52,588 nt of DNA. It comes from Trebonia sp036276115. Its GTDB lineage: Bacteria > Actinomycetota > Actinomycetes > Streptosporangiales > Streptosporangiaceae. A model generated the notes under the pieces. The model was not told the DNA's origin. It saw only the letters and a list, made by a program, of their open reading frames with translations, and did not search any database. The translations under genes and the position numbers were made by a program. Where the stretch lies: NCBI GenBank assembly GCA_036276115.1, contig DATBEM010000216.1:1-52588 (forward strand), written 5' to 3'. Below are positions 9,067-17,671 of this stretch, piece by piece. Every line of letters starts with the position of its first letter. Position 1 is the first letter of the stretch.

Positions 9067-11292
9067 ATGAGCGAACCAGGCTCGGCGAAACAGGCGGCGG
9101 CACCGGCAGCACCGCGAACGGCGCCGGCGGGGGCAGCGGCGGCCGCGACCGCCATGACCGCCCTAGACGCCGTGCTGGCCGAGATCGGGCCGGGCGCGAC
9201 GGCGGCGCTGGCGGCGGCAGGCACCAGTGCCCCTGGCCGCGAGGTCGTCGCCGGGATCGCCCGCGAGGCGGTCGGCGCCTGGCTGGCGGCCGTCAACGGG
9301 GACGAGGCGGCGCTGCTGGCGGCGGGCGATCCCGACACGGTCGGGCAGCTGCTGCGCCCGCTGCGCAAGGACTGGGTGATCGCCCCCGGCCCCGAGGTCA
9401 GCGCGATCACCGTCTCGCGCCTGGACCTAGGCGGCGGCGAGGCCGGGATGGACGTGCGCTGGCGCTTCACCGCCAGCCAGCGCTACGGCGGCCCGGTCAT
9501 CCCGCCCGGCTGGCTGCCCGCCCTTGACGGGAAGTACGCCGGCTGGGTCACCCTGGCACTAGCCGTCCCGCCCGCAGCCGAGGACACGGACGCTGAGGAC
9601 ACGGACGCCAAGCCCGCTGACACGGCACCAGCTGACACCGGGGCAGCTGACGGGCTGCTGGCCGACGCGGTGCCGCTCCGGGCAGCGGCGGCGGGGGCAG
9701 AGCCAGCCCAAGCGCCGCCAGCCGGACCAGGCCGGGCAGGAGCAAGCCCCGCCGGAACTGAACTAGCGGACGCCGCGCCTTCCGCCGACGCCGAGCCTTC
9801 CGCCGGCGCTGAGCCTTCCGCCGGCGAGGCGGCCACCATCAGGCTCGCCGCCGTCCAGCCGGCCGAAAGAGAGCCCGAGGCAGCCTCGCCCGCCGGGCCG
9901 AGCTCCGAGGCAGCCAGGGCCACCGGGCCGAGGCCGGAGCCAACCGGGATAGCAGGGACTGGGGCGACTGGGGCGACCGACCCGGCCGGCACTGATGCCG
10001 CCGCAGCCGAGGCAACCGGGACCCCGGCAACCGGACCCGCCGAGGCGGAGACCGGAGCCACCGGGCCCGTTGCCACCGGGCCCCTGGCAACTGGGCCCCT
10101 GGCAACTGGGCCTGCACCGGCCTGGACCGCCGCAGCCGAACCGACCGGGCCCGCCGGGGCACGGGCCGAGCTGGATGCCGAGCCTGCCTTCGGCGCCTGG
10201 CGGCTGGTCTACGGGGCCGTGGAGACAGAGGACGAGTACTACGGGTACACGTTCACGACCCGCGACGAGAGCGCCGGCGATCACCAGCAGCGCACCGGCC
10301 TGGCGGTGAGCGCGGCGGCGCTGGTCCCGTCCGGGACCTACCGCCTGGTGGCCTCGTTCGCTGAGCACGATCACCGGTTCGGCGGCGAGGCGGCAGCCGA
10401 CGTTGACAGCGACAACGCCCCGGGCCGCGACGAGGCCGAGCGGCTGGTCCAGGATGCGGTCGACGCGGAGGCCCGGCGGCACCTGGTCGCCATCTACCCC
10501 CGCGACGGGGCCACGATGGAGGCCCGGCCGTCGCTGAGCTCGCTGGCGGTGATCCGGCTGCTGGACCTGGCCCCGCCGGTCGAGCCGGTCCTCGGGCTCG
10601 GGGACACCACCGGCGACACCACCGGCGACGCTGGCGGCGAGGCGGGCGCGAGCGCCGCCGTGGATGAGTTCGCGCGCCGGTACGCGGCCAGCCGCCGCCT
10701 CACGTTCACGGCCAACCGTGCGCCCGCCTGGCGCGATCCTGGCCCCTGGTTCCTGGCGTCGCTCGACGTTAGCCGGGCGCGCGGCCTGGTGTGGGGGTCC
10801 GTCAGCGGCTTCCCGCCGGGGGATGCCTGGTTCGCCGAGTCGGCCGCCCGCAGCCACGGCGCCCGCCAGCGGTGGACGGTCGCGCACTTCACGATGCCGC
10901 CGGCGCAGCGGGCCGGCGGCATCGCCCTGGCCGTCCGCCGGGGCCGCGCGCCCTGGCACGGCAGCCCGCTGCCGCGCGGCCTGGCCGAGACGCCGACCGG
11001 CAACCAGGAACTGGACCGCCAGTACGCCGTCGGCATGGCCGGCGGGGACCAGCTTCCCGGCGACGGCCCGTGGGCCGAGCGCGTCTTCACGCCGGAGTTC
11101 ACCGCCTGGCTGGGCGACCAGCCGTACGGCGAGCAGGGCGTGGACGCGACCTGCTTCCAGTTGCAGGGCGGCCTGCTCTGCGCCTACACCCGCGGCTGGC
11201 TGACGACGCAGGAGTCCCTGGACGCCTTCCGCGAGCGGGCCGCCCGCATCGCCGCCACCCTGGAGCACGCCACTCGCCTGATCGTGATGTAA
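9067..11292 (+). CDS. Hypothetical two-lobed protein with a long low-complexity linker
   Basis: 741 aa from the ATG at 9067, behind an AGGCGGCAGG site (an in-frame GTG at 9010 is possible). An N-terminal soluble lobe (about 1-167) is joined by about 200 residues rich in Ala, Thr, Gly, Pro and Glu (about 168-370, with repeats such as ATGPLATGPLATGP) to a C-terminal lobe of about 370 residues. The C-terminal lobe has aromatic-rich segments (DEYYGYTFTTRD, ATCFQLQGGLLCAYTRGW). No signal peptide, membrane helix or catalytic motif is recognisable. It diverges from the SGNH gene with about 130 nt between the starts, so the two may share a control region. I do not recognise a family. Confidence 0.75.
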   Translation: MSEPGSAKQAAAPAAPRTAPAGAAAAATAMTALDAVLAEIGPGATAALAAAGTSAPGREVVAGIAREAVGAWLAAVNGDEAALLAAGDPDTVGQLLRPLRKDWVIAPGPEVSAITVSRLDLGGGEAGMDVRWRFTASQRYGGPVIPPGWLPALDGKYAGWVTLALAVPPAAEDTDAEDTDAKPADTAPADTGAADGLLADAVPLRAAAAGAEPAQAPPAGPGRAGASPAGTELADAAPSADAEPSAGAEPSAGEAATIRLAAVQPAEREPEAASPAGPSSEAARATGPRPEPTGIAGTGATGATDPAGTDAAAAEATGTPATGPAEAETGATGPVATGPLATGPLATGPAPAWTAAAEPTGPAGARAELDAEPAFGAWRLVYGAVETEDEYYGYTFTTRDESAGDHQQRTGLAVSAAALVPSGTYRLVASFAEHDHRFGGEAAADVDSDNAPGRDEAERLVQDAVDAEARRHLVAIYPRDGATMEARPSLSSLAVIRLLDLAPPVEPVLGLGDTTGDTTGDAGGEAGASAAVDEFARRYAASRRLTFTANRAPAWRDPGPWFLASLDVSRARGLVWGSVSGFPPGDAWFAESAARSHGARQRWTVAHFTMPPAQRAGGIALAVRRGRAPWHGSPLPRGLAETPTGNQELDRQYAVGMAGGDQLPGDGPWAERVFTPEFTAWLGDQPYGEQGVDATCFQLQGGLLCAYTRGWLTTQESLDAFRERAARIAATLEHATRLIVM

Positions 11293-11489
11293 GCCTGGCC
11301 CCCGGGCTTATCGCGGAAGACTTGCCCCGCCAGGGCCGTATTTTCCGCAACCGGGAAATCTGACTGGAAGCAGCGTGCCGCGCGTGTCCGGCGTGACGGC
11401 GGAGCCGGAAGATGCCGCCGGGATTGGCTGGCAGCGGCGCAGGAGAGTGGCGCGGCGTCCGGGCGGGCAACCGCACCAGCCTGCCCGGC

Positions 11490-11710
11490 TCATCCCGGCC
11501 CCATCGCCTCCAGTTCGCCGACTAGCGCGCGGATCTCGCGGGCGACGCGGGCCGGGTCGGTTAGGAGGGCGAGGTGGTGGGCCCGGATCGATCGCACCGG
11601 CCAGCCGAGGTCGCGGGCGCGGGCGTCACCGTCTCCAGTTCCCGCGCGACCGGCGCCCAGGCCTGGCGGCCGGTGAGCGGGCTGTGCACGAGCAGCAGCC
11701 GGGCCTCCAC
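11490..11710 (-). pseudogene. Remnant of an alpha/beta-hydrolase gene (internal deletion and frame change)
   Basis: On the minus strand a GTG at 11710 begins VEARLLLVHSPLTGRQAW, the typical start of a small actinobacterial alpha/beta-hydrolase (first strand plus oxyanion region). The frame soon loses resemblance. In another frame the DNA just downstream reads GWPVRSIRAHHLALLTDPAR, typical of the C-terminal end of the same family with its catalytic-His region, and closes with a TGA at 11490-11492. Both ends sit within about 220 nt where an intact gene needs roughly 700, so the middle, including the nucleophile elbow, is gone. The family assignment is from memory of sequence style. Confidence 0.6.
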
Positions 11711-11932
11711 GACGCGGCCCTACCGGCTGGTCGCGCTAGGCCGTGTCCGGCCGGTCCATGACAGCCTGGTGATGGTGGCGAGGATGGCGCGGTTGATGCT
11801 GGCAGGCGCTGGCCTCCGGGGGAAGAGGCGCCCGGGCGAACGGGCGGCGCCGGGCCCGTCGTCCCGGCTCCCGCACCCGTCCGCGCCCGTCCGCGCCGGT
11901 GCGCCGGCCACCGAGGATCGCCCGGACACGCG
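11711..11932. other. Intergenic stretch with no supported gene
   Basis: Together with 11293-11489, this flanks the hydrolase remnant between the two-lobed gene and argG. Short Arg/Pro/Gly-rich frames on both strands show no recognisable protein. It may hold the argG terminator and more decayed coding DNA, but I see nothing definite. Confidence 0.4.
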
Positions 11933-13387
11933 CTAGTCGGTGCCGGACTCCATCGCGGCCCGGTCCAGGAGCTCGCCGTCGGCGCCCGCGCCGGAGGAGG
12001 CGATCGCCTGCGCCCCGCCGGCGAGCGGGTCGCCGATCAGGGCGGCCGTGGCCGACTGGACCGCCTGGGACTGGACGGTCACGGCCGAGTTGGGCTGGCC
12101 GATCACGCCCAGGCTGGCGTACTGCTCCAGCTTCGCCCGGGAGTCGGCGATGTCGAGGTTGCGCATCGTCAGCTGGCCGATCCGGTCGACCGGGCCGAAC
12201 GCCGCGTCCGCCACCCGCTCCATGGACAGCTTCTCCGGGTGGTAGCTGAACGCCGGCCCGGCCGTGTCGATGATCGAGTAGTCGTTGCCGCGCCGCAGCC
12301 GCAGGGTCACCTCGCCGGAGATCGCGGTGCCGACCCAGCGCTGGAGCGACTCGCGGACCATCAGCGCCTGCGGGTCGAGCCAGCGGCCCTCGTACAGCAG
12401 CCGGCCGAGCTTGCGCCCCTCGGCGTGATACGCGGCGACCGTGTCCTCGTTGTGGATCGCGCTGACCAGCCGCTCGTAGGCGATGTGCAGCAGCGCCATG
12501 CCGGGCGCCTCGTAGATGCCGCGCGACTTGGCCTCGATGATCCGGTTCTCGATCTGGTCCGACATCCCCAGGCCATGCCGGCCGCCGGCCGCGTTGGCCT
12601 CGAGCACCAGGTCGACCGGGGTGGCGAACTCCTTGCCGTTGACCGACACCGGGCGGCCCTGCTGGAAGCCGACCGTCACGTCCTCGGGCTCGATCTCCAC
12701 CGCCGGGTCCCAGAACCGCACGCCCATGATCGGGTCAACGATCTCGATGCCGGTGTCCAGGTGCTCCAGCGACTTCGCCTCGTGGGTGGCGCCCCAGATG
12801 TTCGCGTCGGTCGAGTAGGCCTTCTCGGTGCTGGACCGGTAGGGCAGGCTCCGCTCCAGCAGCCACTGCGACATCTCCTTGCGGCCGCCGAGCTCGCCGA
12901 CGAAGGTCGCGTCGAGCCACGGCTTGTAGACCCGCAGCGACGGGTTGGTCAGCAGGCCGTAGCGGTAGAACCGCTCGATGTCGTTGCCCTTGTAGGTGGA
13001 GCCGTCGCCCCAGATCTGCACGTCGTCGTCCATCATCGCGCGCACCAGCAGGGTGCCGGTGACGGCCCGGCCCAGCGGGGTGGTGTTGAAGTAGGTCCGG
13101 TCACCGGACCGGATGTGGAACGCCCCGCAGGCCAGCGCGGCCAGCCCCTCTTCCACGAGGGCGGCCCGGCAGTCAACCAGCCGGGCGAGCTCGGCGCCGT
13201 ACGCCCCGGCCCGGCCCGGCACCGAGTCGATGTCCGGCTCGTCGTACTGCCCGATGTTGGCGGTGTAGGTGCAGGGCACCGCGCCCTTCTCGCGCATCCA
13301 CGCGACCGCGACCGACGTGTCGAGCCCTCCGGAGAAGGCGATCCCGACACGTTCGCCGGCTGGCAGAGAGGTGAGCACCTTGGACAT
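11933..13387 (-). CDS. argG: Argininosuccinate synthase
   Basis: 484 aa. Joins citrulline and aspartate with ATP to form argininosuccinate, the penultimate step of arginine synthesis. The N-terminal PP-loop reads AFSGGLDTS (residues 17-25). Downstream motifs such as DVQIWGDGSTYKGNDIERF, and the length (longer than the roughly 400-aa type usual in Streptomyces arg clusters), match the enterobacterial-type ArgG (about 447 aa). The final 35 residues are an Ala/Gly-rich extension. The start at 13387 (MSKVLTSLP) is fixed by a -10 box only 6 nt upstream, so the mRNA is probably leaderless. The gene stands alone, outside any arg cluster. In-frame sequence upstream to about 14434 is not part of it. 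Confidence 0.96.
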   Translation of the reverse strand: MSKVLTSLPAGERVGIAFSGGLDTSVAVAWMREKGAVPCTYTANIGQYDEPDIDSVPGRAGAYGAELARLVDCRAALVEEGLAALACGAFHIRSGDRTYFNTTPLGRAVTGTLLVRAMMDDDVQIWGDGSTYKGNDIERFYRYGLLTNPSLRVYKPWLDATFVGELGGRKEMSQWLLERSLPYRSSTEKAYSTDANIWGATHEAKSLEHLDTGIEIVDPIMGVRFWDPAVEIEPEDVTVGFQQGRPVSVNGKEFATPVDLVLEANAAGGRHGLGMSDQIENRIIEAKSRGIYEAPGMALLHIAYERLVSAIHNEDTVAAYHAEGRKLGRLLYEGRWLDPQALMVRESLQRWVGTAISGEVTLRLRRGNDYSIIDTAGPAFSYHPEKLSMERVADAAFGPVDRIGQLTMRNLDIADSRAKLEQYASLGVIGQPNSAVTVQSQAVQSATAALIGDPLAGGAQAIASSGAGADGELLDRAAMESGTD

Positions 13388-13393
13388 GGCTAA

Positions 13394-13424
13394 ATTATAT
13401 GCACAGCACTGCATATTCATGCAA
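13394..13424 (-). promoter_or_regulatory. Leaderless argG promoter
   Basis: On the minus strand TTGCAT (13424-13419) and a perfect TATAAT (13399-13394) are separated by 19 nt. The -10 box ends 6 nt before the argG ATG, so transcription should begin at or next to the start codon; no ribosome site precedes it. This AT-rich patch stands out in the GC-rich background. Confidence 0.75.
13400..13423. promoter_or_regulatory. Putative ArgR operator (ARG-box-like dyads) in the argG promoter
   Basis: Two overlapping dyads with TGCA arms: TGCA-N6-TGCA (13400-13413) and TGCAT-ATTC-ATGCA (13410-13423). ARG boxes bound by ArgR/AhrC repressors are about 18-bp imperfect palindromes with AT-rich arms of this kind, usually in tandem. 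The dyads fill the -35/-10 spacer, which fits repression by arginine-bound ArgR. The protein is not encoded in the window. Confidence 0.6.
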
Positions 13425-13519
13425 GCGGCTTCGCCGAGAACCGGCGTTCGCCCGAGACGCCCGAACACGTGAAATAGTCCCTGGGGTGAGCCCGCGTCAC
13501 CACGCGTACCATCGCCTCG

Positions 13520-14788
13520 ATGACTCCTCCGCCCTCCCGGACGCGGCGGCTGGCCGAGCTGGCCGTGCTCGCCGCCCTGTCGGCCTTCGGCCCGCTGTCG
13601 ATGGACATGTACCTGCCCGCCACGCCGACGATCGCCACCGACCTGCACTCCTCGCAGGCCCTGGTGCAGCTCACGCTGTCCGGGTGCCTGGCCGGCCTCG
13701 CGGTCGGCCAGCTGGTGGCCGGGCCGCTGAGCGACGGCTACGGCCGCCGCCGCCCGCTGCTGGCGGGCCTCGTGGCGTTCACCGTGCTGTCGGTCGCGTG
13801 CGCCCTCGCGGGCAACATCGCGCTGCTGATCGTGCTCCGCTTCTTGCAGGGCGCGGCCGGGGCGACCGGCATCGTCGTCAGCATGGCCATCGTCCGCGAC
13901 CTGTACGAGGGCACCGAGCTCGCGCGCGTCCTCGGCTCCATGATGCTCATGTTCGGCCTCGCGCCAGTCCTCGCCCCGGTCATCGGCGGCCAGATCCTGC
14001 GGTTCACCGACTGGCGGGGCGTGTTCGGCGCGCTCGCCGCGATCGGGCTGCTGCTGCTCATCGCGACGTGCATCCTGCCCGAGACCCTGCCGCCCGGCCG
14101 CCGCGTCCCGGGCCGCCTCCGGCAGGTGCTGGCCGACGCGCGCGGGCTGGCGCGGGACCGGGTCTACGCGGGCAACACGCTGGCGGTCACCTGCGGCACG
14201 GCCGCCCAGATCACCTACATCGCCGCGATCCCGTTCATCATCGAGGACGGCTACGGGCAGAGCCCGCAGCTGTTCAGCGTGATCTTCATGGTCAACGCGG
14301 TCGGCCTGACGGCGATGGCCCAGCTCGGCACCCGGCTGACGCGCGAGTACCCGGTCGAGGCCCTGGTCGTGGCCGCGCTCGCCTTGATGGTCGCGGCCGG
14401 GGTGGCCCTCGTCGCGGCCGCCCTGACCGGCCACCCTCCGCTGATCGCGCTGCTCATCCCGTTGTTCGTGTTCGTCTCGGCCTACGGCATGCTGCGCCCC
14501 AACGGCGCCGCCCTGGCCCTGTCCGGCCAGGGCGCCATCGCCGGGACCGCCTCGGCGTGGCTCGGCGCGCTGCCGTTCCTGCTCGGGGCGGTCCTGTCAC
14601 CCCTGGCGGGGCTCGGCGGCCAGGGCGGCTCGGTCCCGGCCGCGATCGCGATCGGCGTCCTGTGCGCCCTGGCCCTCGCCTTCCAGCGGACCGTCGCCCG
14701 CCGGCCAGCCAATGGCAGCGGCCCGGCCAATGGCAACGGCCCCGCCGGGACCAATCCGGACCCGGGCGAGGCCGTCAGGCGCGCGTAG
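13520..14788 (+). CDS. MFS drug-efflux transporter, Bcr/CflA type
   Basis: 422 aa with about 12 hydrophobic helices. The opening segment FGPLSMDMYLPATPTIATDL is the hallmark of the Bcr/CflA subfamily, and GPLSDGYGRRRPLL (about residues 64-77) is the MFS loop 2-3 signature. Expected to export a small hydrophobic drug-like compound in exchange for protons. The ATG at 13520 lacks a clear ribosome site; a TACCAT -10-like box 7 nt upstream suggests a leaderless mRNA. The tail after the last helix (about 395-422) is a Gly/Asn/Pro-rich cytoplasmic stretch. It is divergent from argG and converges on thrS with one base between the stops. Confidence 0.88.
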   Translation: MTPPPSRTRRLAELAVLAALSAFGPLSMDMYLPATPTIATDLHSSQALVQLTLSGCLAGLAVGQLVAGPLSDGYGRRRPLLAGLVAFTVLSVACALAGNIALLIVLRFLQGAAGATGIVVSMAIVRDLYEGTELARVLGSMMLMFGLAPVLAPVIGGQILRFTDWRGVFGALAAIGLLLLIATCILPETLPPGRRVPGRLRQVLADARGLARDRVYAGNTLAVTCGTAAQITYIAAIPFIIEDGYGQSPQLFSVIFMVNAVGLTAMAQLGTRLTREYPVEALVVAALALMVAAGVALVAAALTGHPPLIALLIPLFVFVSAYGMLRPNGAALALSGQGAIAGTASAWLGALPFLLGAVLSPLAGLGGQGGSVPAAIAIGVLCALALAFQRTVARRPANGSGPANGNGPAGTNPDPGEAVRRA

Positions 14789-14789
14789 C

Positions 14790-16769
14790 TCATACCTGCG
14801 CGCGGCTCGCGATCGTCGCCACGATCTCGGTGATCGCCTCGTCCACCGGGACGCCGTTCTTCTGGACGCCGTCGCGGTAGCGGAACGACACCGCCCCCGC
14901 CGCCACGTCGTCGGCCCCGGCCAGCAGCATGAAGGGCACCTTCTGCTTCTGGGCGGTGCGGATCTTCTTCTGCATCCGGTCGTCGCTGGTGTCGACCTCG
15001 ACTCGCACCCGGGCGCCCGCCAGCTTCCGGGCGACCGCCTCCAGGTAAGGGACGTGCTCGTCGGTGATCGGGATGCCGACCACCTGGACCGGGGCGAGCC
15101 ACGGGGGCAGCGCGCCGGCGTAGTGCTCGATCAGCACGCCCATGAACCGCTCGATCGACCCGAACAGCGCCCGGTGGATCATGACCGGCTGCTGGCGGGA
15201 GCCGTCCGCCGCCTGGTACTCCAGGCCGAACCGGGCCGGCTGGTTGAAGTCAAGCTGGATGGTGGACAGCTGCCAGCTGCGGCCGATGGCGTCCCGGGCC
15301 TGGACCGAGATCTTCGGCCCGTAGAACGCCGCCCCGCCCGGGTCCGGCACCAGCTGCAGCCCGGACGCGGCCGCGACCGAGCGCAGCGTCTCGGTCGCCG
15401 ACTCCCACTCGGCGTCCGGGCCGATGAACTTCTCCGAGTCGCCCTTGGTGGACAGCTCCAGGTAGAAGTCGTCCAGGCCGTAGTCGCGCAGCAGGTCCAG
15501 GACGAAGGTGAGCAGGCTGGTGAGCTCGCCCTCCATCTGCTCGCGGGTGCAGTAGATGTGCGAGTCGTCCTGGGTGAGCCCGCGCACCCGGGTCAGGCCG
15601 TGGACCACGCCGGACTTCTCGTACCGGTACACGGTGCCGAACTCGAACAGCCGCAGCGGCAGCTCCCGGTAGGACCGCCCGCGCGCCCGGAACACCAGGT
15701 TGTGCATCGGGCAGTTCATGGCCTTGAGGTAGTACTCGGCCCCCTCCAGCTCCATCGGGGGAAACATCGTGTCCTTGTAGTACGGCAGGTGGCCGGAGGT
15801 CTCGAACAGCTGCCCCTTGGTGATGTGGGGGCTGTTGACGAACGAGTAGCCGGCCTCCTCGTGCCGCAGCCGGGCGTAGTTCTCCATCTCCCGCCGGATG
15901 ACGCCGCCCTTGGGGTGGAAGACGGCCAGGCCGGAGCCGATCTCATCGGGGAACGAGAACAGGTCGAGCTCGGCGCCGAGCTTGCGGTGGTCGCGCCGCT
16001 CGGCCTCCTCCAGCAGCTTGAGGTAGTCGTCCTGGGCGCCGCGGGTCTCCCAGGCGGTGCCGTAGATCCGCTGCAGCTGCGGGTTCTTCTCGCTGCCGCG
16101 CCAGTAGGCGCCGCCGCTGCGCATCAGCTTGAACGCCGGGATGTTCCTGGTCGTCGGCACGTGCGGGCCGCGGCACAGGTCCTTCCAGCGCAGGTCGCCG
16201 GTCTTCGCGTCGAGGTTGTCGTAGATCGTCAGGCCCCCCGCGCCGACTTCGGTCGACGCCTCGTCGTCGGAGGCGGCCGAGCCCTTGATGCCGATGAGCT
16301 CGAGCTTGAACGGCTCGTCCTTCAGCTCGGCCCGGGCCTCGTCGTCGGCGACCTCGCGCCGGGAGAACCGCTGCCCCTGCTTGACGATGTCGCGCATCCG
16401 CGACTCGACCTTCTTCAGGTCCTCGGGGGTGAACGCCCGGTCCACCTGGAAGTCGTAGTAGAAGCCGTTCTCGATCGGCGGCCCGATCCCCAGCTTCGCC
16501 TCGGGGAAGATCTCCTGCACGGCCTGCGCCATGACGTGCGCGGTGGAGTGCCGGATGACCGACCGCCCCTCGGGCGACTCGGCCAGGACCGGCTCGACCT
16601 CGTCCCCCTCGGCCACCACCCACGCCAGGTCGCGCAACTGCCCGTTCACCCGGGCCACGACGACGTCGCGCTCGCCCGCGAACAGGTCAGCCGCGGTCGT
16701 CCCCGTCGTGACCTCGCGTTCGGCCCGCTGGGCATGGCGGTCGAGCACGGTCACGCTGATCTGGGACAC
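14790..16769 (-). CDS. thrS: Threonine-tRNA ligase
   Basis: 659 aa, normal for bacterial ThrRS. Order: TGS domain (1-60); editing domain with HSTAH (about 74-78) and the CRGPH motif; class II catalytic core with the zinc Cys in AMNCPMH, motif 2 in the FEFGTVYRYEKSGVVHG region, and zinc-binding His with motif 3 in MIHRALFGSIERF; C-terminal anticodon-binding domain with EVDTSDDRMQKKIR. Charges tRNA-Thr in the cytoplasm. Start MSQISVTVLD at 16769. No T-box leader is evident upstream. It stands alone, with its stop one base from the MFS transporter stop and no room for a separate terminator between them. Confidence 0.97.
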   Translation of the reverse strand: MSQISVTVLDRHAQRAEREVTTGTTAADLFAGERDVVVARVNGQLRDLAWVVAEGDEVEPVLAESPEGRSVIRHSTAHVMAQAVQEIFPEAKLGIGPPIENGFYYDFQVDRAFTPEDLKKVESRMRDIVKQGQRFSRREVADDEARAELKDEPFKLELIGIKGSAASDDEASTEVGAGGLTIYDNLDAKTGDLRWKDLCRGPHVPTTRNIPAFKLMRSGGAYWRGSEKNPQLQRIYGTAWETRGAQDDYLKLLEEAERRDHRKLGAELDLFSFPDEIGSGLAVFHPKGGVIRREMENYARLRHEEAGYSFVNSPHITKGQLFETSGHLPYYKDTMFPPMELEGAEYYLKAMNCPMHNLVFRARGRSYRELPLRLFEFGTVYRYEKSGVVHGLTRVRGLTQDDSHIYCTREQMEGELTSLLTFVLDLLRDYGLDDFYLELSTKGDSEKFIGPDAEWESATETLRSVAAASGLQLVPDPGGAAFYGPKISVQARDAIGRSWQLSTIQLDFNQPARFGLEYQAADGSRQQPVMIHRALFGSIERFMGVLIEHYAGALPPWLAPVQVVGIPITDEHVPYLEAVARKLAGARVRVEVDTSDDRMQKKIRTAQKQKVPFMLLAGADDVAAGAVSFRYRDGVQKNGVPVDEAITEIVATIASRAQV

Positions 16770-16865
16770 GGCCTTCTGCTTTCTGTCGACGAGGTTTTCG
16801 CGCGGCGTAGAAACGCACCTCGATGCTACCGGTCATGCCTTCCGCCCCCCGCACGAATATCGGGG

Positions 16866-17591
16866 TTACAGCCAGGGCGGCAGGGGCGGAACGGGCTGGC
16901 CGGCGGCGTCGGCGAGGCCGGTGACCGGGCGGCCGGACAGCCACTGGGCCAGGGTCGCCAGCGGGGCCGCGACGCGGGCCGGGTCCCCCGCGCCGGTAAC
17001 CGTCCAGGTGGCGCCGGTGTCGGTCGCGGTCGCGGTGACCGCCGGGCAGTTGCCGGCCGAGGAGCGGCGGGCGGTGACGTCGCCGGTGAGCGCGGCCAGG
17101 AACTCCGGCGGCAGGTCGGCGAAGGCCACCCCGGTGCCGAGGTCGATCGCGTGGATGCAGACCTCGCGGGCGCGCATCCACGGGATCTCCGACGCGAACC
17201 GGGTCAGCCCCTGCGCGGTCACGATGCGGGCCGACCAGGCCGGCGCCGGCAGCCCGTCGAGGTCAACCTCAAGGTCGACGGCGGTGGTCGCCACCCGGGC
17301 GCGCAGCTCGCCCGCCGGGAGGGCGGAGTCGCGCTCGATGTCAGCCGCGCGCTGCTCCTCGGACTCGTACATCCGGCGCCGCTCCCCCGTGCGCGCCCAG
17401 TAGACGAGGTTGCGCAGCGCGCTCGCGTTGTTGGCGACGTGCGACAGCAGGTGCCGCCGGTTCCAGCCGGGCAGCAGGGTCGGGGCGCCAAGCTCCGCGT
17501 CGCCCAGCTTCGACATGGCCGTGAGCAGCCGGGCGGTGCCGTCAGTCATCCACTCCAGCGCCGCCTGGGGACGCTCCTGCTCGCTGCTCAT
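16866..17591 (-). CDS. Mycothiol-dependent maleylpyruvate isomerase-family protein (DinB-like)
   Basis: 241 aa. N-terminal four-helix DinB/MDMPI fold with the metal ligands as expected: His in LLPGWNRRHLLSHVANN (about 40-56), and Glu and His in EVCIHAIDLG (about 143-152). The C-terminal domain is a small beta-rich unit typical of the family. In gentisate catabolism such enzymes isomerise maleylpyruvate to fumarylpyruvate using mycothiol. It lies 80 nt after the fumarylacetoacetase gene on the same strand, which favours maleylacetoacetate as substrate, mycothiol replacing glutathione. That substrate is inferred from the neighbour; many paralogues of this fold have other roles. Confidence 0.82.
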   Translation of the reverse strand: MSSEQERPQAALEWMTDGTARLLTAMSKLGDAELGAPTLLPGWNRRHLLSHVANNASALRNLVYWARTGERRRMYESEEQRAADIERDSALPAGELRARVATTAVDLEVDLDGLPAPAWSARIVTAQGLTRFASEIPWMRAREVCIHAIDLGTGVAFADLPPEFLAALTGDVTARRSSAGNCPAVTATATDTGATWTVTGAGDPARVAAPLATLAQWLSGRPVTGLADAAGQPVPPLPPWL

Positions 17592-17671
17592 CGCTGTGGG
17601 CCTCCTGCCGCGTCGTCACGTCTGCCTCCAGTGTCGCAGCCCGCTCCCGGGCCAGACGGCCGGGCGCGCGC

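Noticed and set aside
13388..14434. Long N-terminal extension of argG
   Set aside because: Lies antisense to the MFS gene, is low-complexity, and the leaderless promoter fixes the start at 13387.
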